Positions 54,406 through 64,000 of a DNA stretch of 64,000 nt are shown here, piece after piece (the stretch's first letter is position 1; the number at the start of each line of letters is the position of its first letter). A program made the position numbers and the translations under genes. The DNA is from Neoceratodus forsteri. Its lineage: Eukaryota; Chordata; Ceratodontiformes; Ceratodontidae. The notes under the pieces were generated by a model. It saw nothing but the letters and a program-made list of their open reading frames with translations, did no database searches and was not told where the DNA came from. Where the stretch lies: positions 219,518,501 to 219,582,500 of the forward strand of contig JADMNL010000022.1 of assembly GCA_016271365.2 (NCBI GenBank), given 5' to 3'.

Positions 54406-54759
54406 ATATTTTCAAATACCTTTTGGGTACTAGTCACAAGGCCAGATTAGTTTTTCCCATTTCAAATGTCAATTTTTGTTAATTAACGATGTTTTAATTG
54501 GCTACTGTTGATGAACAAATATGATCATGGTAGTTGTTAGAGAACTACATTGTACTTTGTAAATAGAAAATGTCATGGCATTAAAGATACTGTAATAAAA
54601 TCAATCCTTGCCAGACTTCCTGAATTGGAGTTTTGTTCAGGTGGCTCATTCTTTGTGGTTTGGGTCTGTCTCCATTCATAATGGTTTATTGGTCCTTTTG
54701 CCATCATTTATATACCTTACATATACTGGGAGACTGATGAGATCACTTTCTTAATACTT

Positions 54760-55600
54760 GCCCACTTAATTTTCTACCCCTACAACTTTGCTTAGGTCCC
54801 CTAGTTGATGCTGTATTAAAGTTTGCATTTTGTTGTAGTCAATCTTCCTAAAGTTTGTCACTCTGGTCCTGGTTTTGGCCTGCTCTTCTTCAAGCGCTAC
54901 TTTGCACTGAATAGTATTATGGACACTTTGCACTTTGACCTGTTGGCTATTTATTTTAAAGTTATTTATTGTGTTTTGATTGCTGAAGATTAAACCAATT
55001 GCCACCTGCCCCTTGTTAGAATATTCTCCCACAGCGTGAGGAAACCATGCTCTACCATCTCCATGGATTTCTGGCCCTTTTGGGAAATGGCTTTTCTATT
55101 TTGCCAGTCAGTTTCTGGGAGACTGAAGTCACCCTTGATCACTGTTCTGGATTGGTTTGTTACCCTTGAAATCTTCTGTCCCAGTGCTCAGTCCATATCC
55201 TCATATCCTTGCCCTGGCGAGGTGGTCTATAGAGCATACTGGCAGTGCACTGCTTCCTTCCCCATCGTCAACTATCTGCACCCAGAAGGACTCAGTCACT
55301 CCCCCCTCTGTGACTGATTTTTCCTCTAATACTTTGATTCCCTCCTTTATATGTATGTTACCACCCTCCCTCTTTAGGGGCATCCCTTTCTCTGCTGAGT
55401 AGCATATAGACCCCAGCTGTATTCCAGAGTGGCTCATATCCCATGATCCCATTGATTTCATACTTCTCAGTTGCTGCTACTGTTTTCAGTCCATCTGTTT
55501 TATTGCAGCTGCTCCAAGCATTAGTGTACATTACCTTCCATCCATGCATTTGTCCCCCCAAGCCACTATCCCACCATGTGCACATTATAAGTGGAATAAC
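54760..55600 (-). pseudogene. CR1 LINE endonuclease fragment in TRDC intron
   Basis: Minus strand: 'VMYTNAWSSCNKTDGLKTV' (APE first motif, about 55530), 'GIMGYEPLWN' and 'RDAPKEGGW'. After several frameshifts comes 'RTVIKGDFSLPETDW' (about 55140), where the catalytic G-D-F-N Asn is Ser. A weak C-terminal part extends to about 54766. It is dead and 3'-truncated. It is on the same strand as the host gene. Confidence 0.72.
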
Positions 55601-56002
55601 ACTCCAGGGTGTGCTGTAATAACACTTGCTGGTGGTTGAGGACCTCAGCTGTGCCTCCTACCTTAGAACCCATTCTGTCTATGTGGTTATTACAGAGTCA
55701 TTACACACTTTTCATGTGTTATTATTTACACATGGCATTTAAAATAGGAGAAAACATAAAAGTTAAATCTTATATTCACAATTAAATGCCTTACCATATA
55801 AATTACAGTAGCCTTTTATTAAAGTAAAGTTCAGACTGTTCAAAATGTTAAAGTTAATTTAGAAAGTTCAGCATTGCAAGCCCCTCAGTGGTTGTTGTAA
55901 TGGCTTCCTTCTCCAGGATTTGGCTAGTTTACAGTGTGTGAGATTGTGGCCTTTGTAATTAACTCCTATTATACTATTAATTATATTAAGAAATGCCCCC
56001 TC

Positions 56003-56104
56003 ATCCAATCAGAATGCAGTGCTAATGTCTTATTAGTCTGCCATAACCCTATAGTGGAGGCTTATAATGGGACAGTATACTAATCCCTGCATTCTGATTG
56101 GCTA
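56003..56104. mobile_element. Small foldback element in TRDC intron
   Basis: CCAATCAGAATGCAG (56005-56019) is complementary to CTGCATTCTGATTGG (56087-56101). The inner arms also pair (TCTTATTAGTCTGCCATAA against TTATAATGGGACAGTATAC). Confidence 0.85.
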
Positions 56105-56415
56105 AAACAAACTGTGTTTCACTGTCAACATTCCATAACTAACCTGTACACCTCATTATGGCCAAGTTCATCATAATTTTTAATTGAAAATCTGCATTGC
56201 TTTCTCAGTATACAGTAAAAGCAATAATAGTTACAGCTATATGGGATTTACATGGCAATAACAGTAGCCAGGAGAACATGAACATAGCCTTGGCATTTAT
56301 GAACTCCAAAAGAGTTAGTGACTTGTAAATCTTCATCACTATACTACCATTGCTTTAATATACAGTATAGGCTTGACAATGCTATGTAGTGCTAATATTT
56401 GTAAAAGGTACTTAC

Positions 56416-56703
56416 TGATTGTGGGTAGGGTTTTAGTAATTGGTGACAATAAGCTGACATGGTTTACTTCACACTTAAAATCATCAGAGCTTTCCAAGCT
56501 TCCACTATTCAGGAACCATGCTACGCTATAGGTCTTCTCTTTCTCCGAGACAGAAATGGATGTTTCCGGTACCTGCTTTCCATTCACAGACACACTAATG
56601 TTCCCTGGAAAGAAGTCAGTGACCAGACACACTGGGGATGCTTTTTTCTCCGTTTCTTTTTTTGCTTTCAGTAGGAAGACGGAGGGTGTTTGCTCTGAAT
56701 TTT
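56416..56703 (-). CDS. TRDC: T-cell receptor delta constant, Ig domain exon (exon 1)
   Basis: A 288-bp exon flanked by an acceptor (TCTTTCTACAG) and a consensus donor (GTAAGTAC) on the minus strand, phase 1 at both ends. It encodes about 96 residues of a C1-type Ig domain: 'TPSVFLLK' at the first strand, then 'ASPVCLVTDFFPGNISVSV' with the first Cys (residue 26) and an N-glycosylation site (N35-I-S). 'TYSVAWFLNS' follows, then 'DDFKCEVNH' with the second Cys (residue 78). The spacing of 52 suits an Ig fold. The 'PSVFxxK...ACLVxxFxPxxI' pattern fits the delta chain better than alpha, beta, gamma or Ig light chain. As part of the receptor at the T-cell surface it would pair with TCR gamma and CD3. 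The upstream Met of the longer open frame is intronic and not the start. Confidence 0.86.
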
Positions 56704-56954
56704 CTGTAGAAAGATTAAAGTTTGGATGGATGTTTAGGCATTTATGAGGCACACATCTGAATGTAGGAGCACCAGAGCAACAATTATGCAAAGAGCCTGC
56801 TTTTAATCAAACCATGTATTAAACACAACATGACATATTCATTCCTAATTCATGGTGTCATGGGTGATATTTGTAAATCACCATAATGTCATTTGGATGG
56901 CAATGCTTTAAACAGGACCACAAGATGCTGAACATCTAGCAGTCAAGGGGATGA

Positions 56955-56955
<1 letters not shown>

Positions 56956-56989
<34 letters not shown>
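56956..56989. repeat. GT microsatellite
   Basis: About 16 GT units. Confidence 0.97.
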
Positions 56990-56990
<1 letters not shown>

Positions 56991-57989
56991 CTTCTATTTG
57001 ACTAAATGTTTTATTTGGTAACTGAGAGACCATAGGTGTCAGATGGTGGTTGAACCATGAGCCATGTCATCCATCTACTTCAAGTCTCATTTTTGAGAAC
57101 TGTTTGGCTCTGAAAATAAGTCAGCATTATTGATAGCAGAGCACGTGTTGGACACACATGGGATCTCTAAATAATGCTCACTTTACCTCTGAGTGCATGA
57201 GGGATGAGATCATTGCTAAAACTTAGGCCTGACAGTGCTTTGATTCTCTTTAGCATACAGACATCAAAGATTTACTTTTAGACAACATGAAGGTAGGATT
57301 TGCAAATGTGTCATATTCTGATGCAGTCGCAGATCTGCCTGTGTCTGCACTAATTGTGCATTCACAGTCAGATGCAAAATTGCACCAAAACTTTGAGTGA
57401 TGCATCTGCTTGGGAATTTGCAGTTGAATTTGTGTTCAAAAGTTCCAGTCTGCAACCAAGAATAGACACAAACTCCATTTCCAAATGTATCCACACAGCT
57501 GCAAAATTTAGACCAGCCAGACAGAAACAAATGCTGTTGACATTACAGGCAGGCAGATCCTGGATGACTCTTTTTAAAAAGCTTTCTCATGTCTCTGGTT
57601 AACAAATCAAATACAATAAACTCCCCCCAGGCTGTGCACTTTGTTTGGGCCTGCCATGGAGATTTCATGAGTACTTAAAAGCCAACATTGTGGACAATTA
57701 TATGTCAAACAGACTTGATGGACCTTTGGTGTCATTTTTCCATCAAATTCTGTTTCTGTGTGTCTGGCAGCCATTTAAAAATGCAGCATATGCAGTACTG
57801 TGAGAGAGGGACTATGGTCACCAGTAACCAGAAATAAAATAACTGATGGGTAACCATATACAGCAAAGTCACTTTCCCAGCAGGTGTATATGATGTCATA
57901 TTAGACCTGTGATGTATGATGTCATCGCAGACCTGCAATGGGAACACATAGCACCTAGTTGTGCATGGTTTGACCCAGTCTATTATTTT

Positions 57990-58340
57990 TTATGTTAACT
58001 CTACCTATAAGAATACTCTCTTCTTATGGTTGTAAGAGTTGCCTCATGGGCATTCTTAGGGCATGAGAAGTGGAAACTGTAGGTGAGTGATTCTGATTTC
58101 CTAGGCATTTAAGTCAGCCCACTCTGACAGTTGTACAAGTGGTCTGAGTGGTGATATTAACATATTATTGATCAAGGCTGATCGATAAAATATAAAAGTT
58201 TCAGAATCTTTTCCCACACATGCCCCTGTTTCCAGGGCAGCTGCATGTGAGACAGTCTTTACAGAATAAGAGTAGTTCATGTGCAGGGGAAAAGATGATT
58301 GGTCAAAAGCACCTCCTCAATTTATAATTTACAGTACTTG
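57990..58340. mobile_element. Interspersed repeat, second copy of the 4985 family
   Basis: Shares 'GTACAAGTGGTCTGAGTGGT', 'AACATATTATTGATCAAGGC', 'CCTGTTTCCAGGGCAGCTGC' and 'ACAGAATAAGAGTAGTTCAT' with 5100-5260, in the same order. Confidence 0.65.
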
Positions 58341-58984
58341 ATTGGTTGAACATACTCCATTGACTGATCATTTACAGTATATGCTTCTAGACTTTAAAAT
58401 GAAGCAAAAAGGAACATTTGAATACTGAACAGGGATACTTGGGGCTGCAGGTGGGCGGGTGGGTGATATTTGGTAGCTGGGAGGAGGGTGGGTTTAATAA
58501 TAACTGTTAAAAACAGCTACTCCTGTAGTACATCAACATGGTGACATCAGAAGTATGCTACAGCACTTTGCCATCACTGATTTACATAGATAACAGGGAT
58601 TAGCCATTTACCATACTGTATATCACCAATAGAACTTAGTTATACAACATTTCAACATGTTTTTATCTAAAGCCATTCTGTTCTATTATAATTCTCATCT
58701 ACAAGATAAATGAAACTTTGTTTTTTACAATTCACCTAGGGCCAAGACTTTTTCAGGAGCTGGCCCCCTACTTGTGTTACATTACAGTCAGTTGCTGTGC
58801 AAACTACTATGATATTACAACCAGGGCCTTGTGACTTCAGCTCCTGAATATGTCCCAGTTCTAAATGATCTGTAGTAACCCCTGTTATCATGTAAATAAC
58901 CCTTAGTTATTGAGAGTGGTCTGGTTTGAAACCCACATGTTGACTTCTGCTAATGCCAACAGTGATTTAATTTTTGATGGTGGC

Positions 58985-59515
58985 AGAACCCAATCTTTAA
59001 AAGGTGTGACAGTACATAAACTTGGATTTAAGAAATGTTTGGTCACAGAAACAATTGGACCACCTTCCATGAGTAAGCTGCATATGCCGCAAAACATCAA
59101 GGTCCTATACTCCGTCTTTAAATGGTGTGATGGTACATCTACTGGGATGTAAGGAATATTGGTCATGGAGACAGTTGGGTCATCTTCAATGAATAAGTGG
59201 TGCTTGCAGCACAGCGATAGGATCCTATTGATGGCCAGCCTCCCTCTTTAAAAGTTCTGACTGTACATCCATTGGGATTGAAGGAATGTTTGGTAATGAA
59301 GACAGTCGGGCCACCTTTCATGAATAAGTGGTGCTTGCTGTGAAATGTCGGGGTTCAGTTGGTGACAAGACTCCCTCTTTAAAAGGTGGGACTTACATCG
59401 ACTGCGATTTAAAAAATGTTTGGTCATGGAGACAGTTTGACCACCTTTCATGAATAAGTAGCACTTGTCATGAGTTGTCGGGGTCCAATTGGTGGCCAGA
59501 AAAACAGCATGTAAT
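58985..59515. repeat. Tandem array, unit about 122-131 bp, four copies
   Basis: 'CTTTAAAAGGTGTGACAGTA' at about 58995 recurs in variant form at about 59117, 59248 and 59377. Each unit continues with a variant of 'GGAATGTTTGGTCATGGAGA' then 'CATGAATAAGTGGTGCTTGC' and 'TGTCGGGGTCCAATTGGTGG'. The 80- to 92-codon ORFs are repeat translations. Confidence 0.9.
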
Positions 59516-60344
59516 AAATAATTCACGTCTGTACTGGTAAGTGAGCCCTCTCTTTTTCATTCTACAGTCTTTTATATCCATTCAATAAGCAAATGGAGAA
59601 GTATTTGAAATCTCAGCTGACACAAAGTACATTATAGTTACTTAAAGAGGAATGGGAAGACAGTGGCTCAGAATATGAAGTTCAAATCTTAAAGCAGCAG
59701 TATTGATTAACTGGTAAAATAGTCATCCTACTTTTTTTAAGAAATAACGTATTTTTGGCAAAAACATCAATAAACTCATTTGTCTTTTCATTTTATTTAA
59801 TCCCTGAACTGAGTCATGTGGTTTTGAAGTTTTTGAGAAATCCTGTTCTTGTTCCACACCACCAATAAAACAAACAAACAAACAAACAAAAAAACACTAA
59901 ACATCTTGGTCTGTTGTGGTGACACCATCAGAAATGCTTGCTAACACTACTCTAAGACAACCACCAAATGAATTCAGTATGTACAGTGAAAAGGTAGCTT
60001 CAACAGAAGATATTTTTAAACTTTGCTAGTATCTGCCATATTTATTTATATATTTGAGTCATTAATTAAAAAACTTGTAACAAAAAATGCTTTTTAAAAA
60101 TATCAGGGGATTTAAGATGCACTGAAGATGTCAGAAATTCATGAATGCTAAAACAAAAAAAACTGTGTAGTAAAAATGTTGTCAACTAACAAATACTGCT
60201 GTTTTGAAAGCTCCATTGACTGTTTATTTTTGATGTTTTAATCTTATGGACAAATACAATTCCTTTATTTCTTATTACATCTCACCCTCCTACCCTTATT
60301 CAATTTCTTTTTTGATAAAAATCCCTTTTATGTAATAAAACATA

Positions 60345-60710
60345 TAATATCTGCTAAATTTAAACATAACCTGGTGCACCAATGGTTTGGCGCATGGGGC
60401 TTGCGGCATTGTCCAGGTCAGTGACCAGGATTTTCAATCTTGAGTGCCAAATGCTGCAAGTTAAACCAGCTTTTCCCTGGTTTAACTTGAGCCATTTAGG
60501 GACCCATTTTAGGGGGCTTGCACCACATATTTGGTACAAGCTGCCATAAAGTGTGGAAACTTCCGCAACTGTATCCGAATGTACTACAATTGGGTGCAGT
60601 TGCATGAAAGAGGTTTAGCACAGCTCCATCAAAAAAATGGGTTTGACATAAGGCTTGATGCAAGCTCTGTGTTACCCTTTGAAAATCAAGCCCAATGTCT
60701 GCTCCCTTTG
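60345..60710. mobile_element. Interspersed element with central hairpin, third copy
   Basis: The central stem is 'GCAAGTTAAACCAGC' / 'CCCTGGTTTAACTTGAG' at 60456-60491. The right end is 'CTTTGAAAATCAAGCCCA' at 60677-60695. Same family as 26075 and 46095. The 68- and 81-codon ORFs are not conserved as proteins. Confidence 0.8.
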
Positions 60711-63161
60711 AAAACGCACATTAGCAGGATGATTTAGAAAGACAAGATTCCAATTCACAGATTACATTGTCCACATGCTTAGACTGTATGATGCACCATC
60801 AGAATAATCTCCTGAAATGTGTACTATTGTGAAAAATATTAGTTTTTTTTAATATTCTTTCCTCAGAAATCCATACTGCTCTATATAATCAGGCCAGTCC
60901 TATTTCCATATATCAGCTTCTTAGCTGCTCCTTGTTCTATACTCTGTCAAATCACTTTCTAAAATCCTAACTGTGATGGAGACAGCCTTCATACCAAAGA
61001 GGCCTACTTTACAATCGCAATATCAAAAAAATACTTTGCCTGCTAAACAGCCTACTGTATATAAATCCATTACTATTAGTTTAAAGACGGGAGGAGTAAC
61101 ATTAATGACACTGCTGCAAAATATCCTAACAATGCATTCTTCTGTAGGTATCTGAATATTGCATAGTGTACTGCACAATTGCAGGAAAACAGAATTGTGA
61201 AGACTTTTCTAATACTGTATCACTCTAAATAAAATAAAAATCCTGATGTGACACCTTTATTTCTGCTTTCTATCTAGTTTGCTGCTTCCAAGCATTACTG
61301 TTTGCAGTTATCAAGCAGTCTGTGTGCTAAAAGTGTTACAAGAAGCATGACAAAAAATCATCATTGTCCAACTGCATTTTCTTTCACAGTCAGAGTTCTG
61401 TTTGCCCTAGCCCATGACCAGGGAAGGCAGTTGACAGTTTGCGATGTGTACAATTATTGTAAATTAATTTCACACTGACTGTGATGCCCTGTCAGCTTTA
61501 TAAAGATTCCAAAACATAATCCAAAAGTGATCACCAAGAGCAAATGTAAGAACGTAAATGCTATCAAAGCCTGAACACATCAATAAAAAACCATGCATTG
61601 CTGTACATATAAGATCACCATTGTAATATTATTTATAAGCTCCTTCACCACTGTGTATTCAGTCTCACAGCTGTGGGGGTATTTCTGTCTCATTAACGTT
61701 CTGACCTGAACTCTCAAAAGGAAAACATCTCCATATATACTTTCTTACATTATTAATAAAACAATTTGTAATGGCAGAATGTGCACCACTATAGTGGCAC
61801 ACTGATTGAAGTGAGGTACAGTATTAGGCACCAAGAAAGGCCTTTATCCCACAATTATACATGTCTTTGAGTGCCTTATTGTGATTATAAAATGGTTTCT
61901 CTGTATTTATAATCTTAAAACTGAGAAATGGGATTCAGAATGTTGAGTATTTCTGACCAGTGCTATTGTACTGCAATAACACACGATTATATATGACCAA
62001 TCACTTGTCTTGATTTCTGTTACACATTTATAATTTCAATTAAATTGTTTTATTCCATAGCCATATGAGCTCTACAAATACATAAACCATTTTCATGTAG
62101 CCTATACCAGTTACTGTACCAGTAGTCTTGAAAGCACAACCATCATTTAAGAGCTAATAGTTCTGTATCTTACAACAAATGCAGTCATATGATATTTTCT
62201 GTATATCATCTTTCTTATGGATATTTCAATTCCTAGAATGCATACAATCACCACAATGGGTCCTTTATGATAACTGTCTTTAATTCTCTCCATTTAGACA
62301 GTCCAAATATCTGTTTTCAAGTGGAAATTAAAGAAATGGAATTTAATTATTTTTGGCTTTGACAAGAGTGTTAGATTTTACAATTGATTTAAAAGGGGAA
62401 GAGATCAGCTTCTTATACTAGTTTTTATTGCATTTTTAAAATAACTGGAGTTCTTCACACCTTCTGTGGGTAGTACAGAGGTGCTGAATTTTGATAGAAA
62501 ATGAGTATATAATTTTCCTGTTCTGATCCAGATAGTACAACCATTATCAAATCAGAGCTGTTCCTCTATAGGTTTTGTCCCCAGCACAAAGCAAATGTAT
62601 ACAGAGTTCAAATGTTCTGTAGTTGTGAGTATATTCTTTTCTGGGACTGGCTCAATAGTTATTCATCTACCTGATTATGAACATGTACATTATTCAGGTT
62701 AACACAAACATTTTCTAGAACATTTTATATCCTGTTTATATCAATATACATAGTTTATTTTCCTTCATTCACACTTTTTAAATTAATTAACCAATATCAA
62801 GACAAACTATTTTATATTGATAGAAATACTTTATGTTGATATATATTTAATATTCCTATTTTCAATATTAACACACTTACACTGGTTTAAAAAGGACATA
62901 GAAATGGAGTCAATATTATTATACTTTATATTGCTCTGAATAATTGATAGCAAAATATATTTCCGCAAGTCACATCTGAAGACATGACTGTTTCATCTAT
63001 GTATTGATAACATGACAAAATAATTGTAAGTAAACAAAATAAAAAACACTAGAATATGTGAATACACTGTATATTATTTTATGCTGGTACATACAATATA
63101 CTTCTATATCAATATGATTTTGTATCAGTACTCATACTCTGTTTTGGTTAAAAATCAAGAT

Positions 63162-63206
63162 ATATATCCATCTCTATATCTATATCTATATCTATATCTG
63201 TATCTA
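63162..63206. repeat. TATC microsatellite
   Basis: About eight TATATC/TATC units. Confidence 0.95.
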
Positions 63207-63662
63207 CAATATCTTTTTTGATAATGGCTATGTGAAACAACATTTTACATGCTAGTTTTCAAAATTCTAGCTTTTTGGTGCTGCTTCTGCTTTTATAATT
63301 ATGCTTAAGGGTATTGTTCAATAACCTTGATCTCATTATTATTCCTTAAAAACATATCACACATACCTCTGTTTATCCTGACCATCTCATATAGTTATTG
63401 CTTTAACATGCTCCACATGCATAAGCAATGTAAAAATGGCTCATTTTAAACCAGAATTCTCAATATGGTAGTTTATCCTTTCATATTAATCCTAATTCAG
63501 ATCTTTTATTTTTCTGAATCTGTGTGGAAATAGATTCTTATAGTGCTGTAAGTGTAAATGTCCTTACAGCAGATTACAGGGCATGTTTTATTGATGCTTT
63601 TGTGACCTTAAACATATTGTCATATAAACTAATCAGAACTCTACAATCTAATGTTTCCTTAC

Positions 63663-63723
63663 CTGGGTGTACAAGAAGCTGAGTTCCTTTTCCAAAGGTT
63701 ACCTTTTCCCCAGCATAACCCCT
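63663..63723 (-). CDS. TRDJ: T-cell receptor delta joining segment (J)
   Basis: A 61-bp J segment. It encodes RGYAGEKVTFGKGTQLLVHP plus the first base of a Gly/Glu codon. The Phe-Gly-x-Gly-Thr motif, which forms the CDR3-FR4 bulge of TCR and Ig J regions, is intact. The segment is bounded 5' by a recombination heptamer and 3' by a splice donor (CCCAG|GTAAGG). It ends in phase 1, matching constant exon 1. F-G-K-G-T is common in J-delta and also occurs in some J-alpha. J-delta is preferred because the next constant exon is TRDC-like. The segment would be joined to a D or V-D by RAG1/2. Confidence 0.88.
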
Positions 63724-63751
63724 CACACCATCAAACTCCTTAACAAGAACC
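63724..63751 (-). promoter_or_regulatory. 12-bp-spacer recombination signal sequence of the J segment
   Basis: Minus-strand reading: nonamer GGTTCTTGT (one change from the usual GGTTTTTGT), a 12-base spacer, then heptamer TGGTGTG directly against the J. The three heptamer bases next to the coding end, GTG, are the most important for RAG cleavage and are kept. The distal four (TGGT against the usual CACT) match poorly, so the site may be weaker than average. A 12-spacer signal on J is normal for J-alpha and J-delta. Confidence 0.85.
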
Positions 63752-64000
63752 ATCACCTTATACTGTCCTTCATTTCTGTGTAGGTCTGCTTTGCCCAATA
63801 CCAGTTACCTCTATGTACAGTATATAGATTATCCCACAAAGGAGAGCATAATTCTGGCTCTGAGAAACCCAGATAACAAAGGGAAATACAGTGTATGAAA
63901 ATGAATGGGTAATGACTATTTTACTCTATTTAAACATCACTAGCTATAAACACTAACAGTATCAGCATCTTAAAAATAACATCATCTAAAGCATGTCTAC
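63752..64000. other. Upstream flank of the J segment; nothing recognised
   Basis: The open frame that runs into the J from 63798 is germline flank, not an exon. Any D segments or further J segments would lie beyond the window. Confidence 0.5.

Larger units (their letters stand above)
53795..56415 (-). other. TRDC intron 1, with inserted transposons
   Basis: A 2.6-kb intron. It holds copy 2 of the 39945 inverted-repeat family, a CR1 endonuclease fragment and a small foldback element, each listed separately. Confidence 0.75.
56704..63662 (-). other. J-C intron of the TCR locus
   Basis: A 7-kb interval between the joining segment and constant exon 1. It contains a GT microsatellite, two interspersed repeats, a tandem array and a hairpin element, listed separately. 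The remaining parts (56710-56950, 57000-57990, 58350-58980, 59520-60340 and 60710-63160) show no gene or further J segment that I can support. The T-cell enhancer usually found near TCR constant genes cannot be recognised by eye. Confidence 0.6.

Noticed and set aside
54766..55032. 88-codon minus ORF as a host exon in the TCR intron
   Set aside because: It follows a CR1 endonuclease relic on the same strand and aligns in order with CR1, so it is LINE sequence.

Overview
This is a vertebrate nuclear genomic window, dominated by transposable elements, that contains part of a T-cell receptor locus on the minus strand. The repeat mix is L2, CR1 and L1-type LINEs, DIRS-type tyrosine-recombinase retrotransposons, tRNA-headed SINEs, many foldback MITE-like elements and TA microsatellites. 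Together with an Ig-type receptor constant exon this points to a tetrapod or lobe-finned fish with a large genome. An amphibian is my best guess and a caecilian is possible, but that is inference. No prokaryotic gene is present.

Host gene (53.7-63.8 kb, minus strand). A joining segment lies at 63663-63723. It has a 12-bp-spacer recombination signal, the FGKGT motif and a splice donor. A C1-type Ig constant exon (56416-56703) and a 63-bp connecting-peptide exon with one cysteine (53732-53794) follow downstream. All exon boundaries are phase 1, so J, C exon 1 and exon 2 splice in one frame. The Ig exon resembles TCR delta most closely (TRDJ-TRDC). I could not find the transmembrane exon. I saw no convincing further J segments, although J-alpha segments would be expected further downstream (lower coordinates).

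Layout. 0-4 kb: a two-ORF LINE (SGNH-hydrolase-like ORF1, APE endonuclease ORF2) split by a SINE, then an L2 fragment. 4.3-6.3 kb: MITEs and AT-rich tandem repeats. 6.5-8.9 kb: two CR1 copies head to head. 9-11.2 kb: C-terminal end of another LINE, itself interrupted. 11.8-13.9 kb: a foldback element and a LINE that sits between TA repeats. 15-25.3 kb: a CR1 copy split first by a 3.6-kb LINE and then by a 5.8-kb DIRS element. 26.6-32.1 kb: a second, more decayed DIRS copy. 32.9-38.4 kb: CR1 copies and a SINE. 39.4-46.5 kb: foldback elements, a MIR-like SINE, and an L1-type fragment that holds an 830-bp inverted-repeat element. 46.7-51 kb: a higher-order array of palindromic ~295-bp units and a GC-rich minisatellite, repeated with a ~1.83-kb period. 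51-53.3 kb: a MITE, SINEs and a 30-bp minisatellite. 53.7-63.8 kb: the receptor gene, with TEs in its introns.

The transposon ORFs are nearly all broken by stops and frameshifts and do not form a functional gene set. The working unit of the window is the J-C cassette. The least explained structures are the palindromic satellite and the recurrent foldback families.
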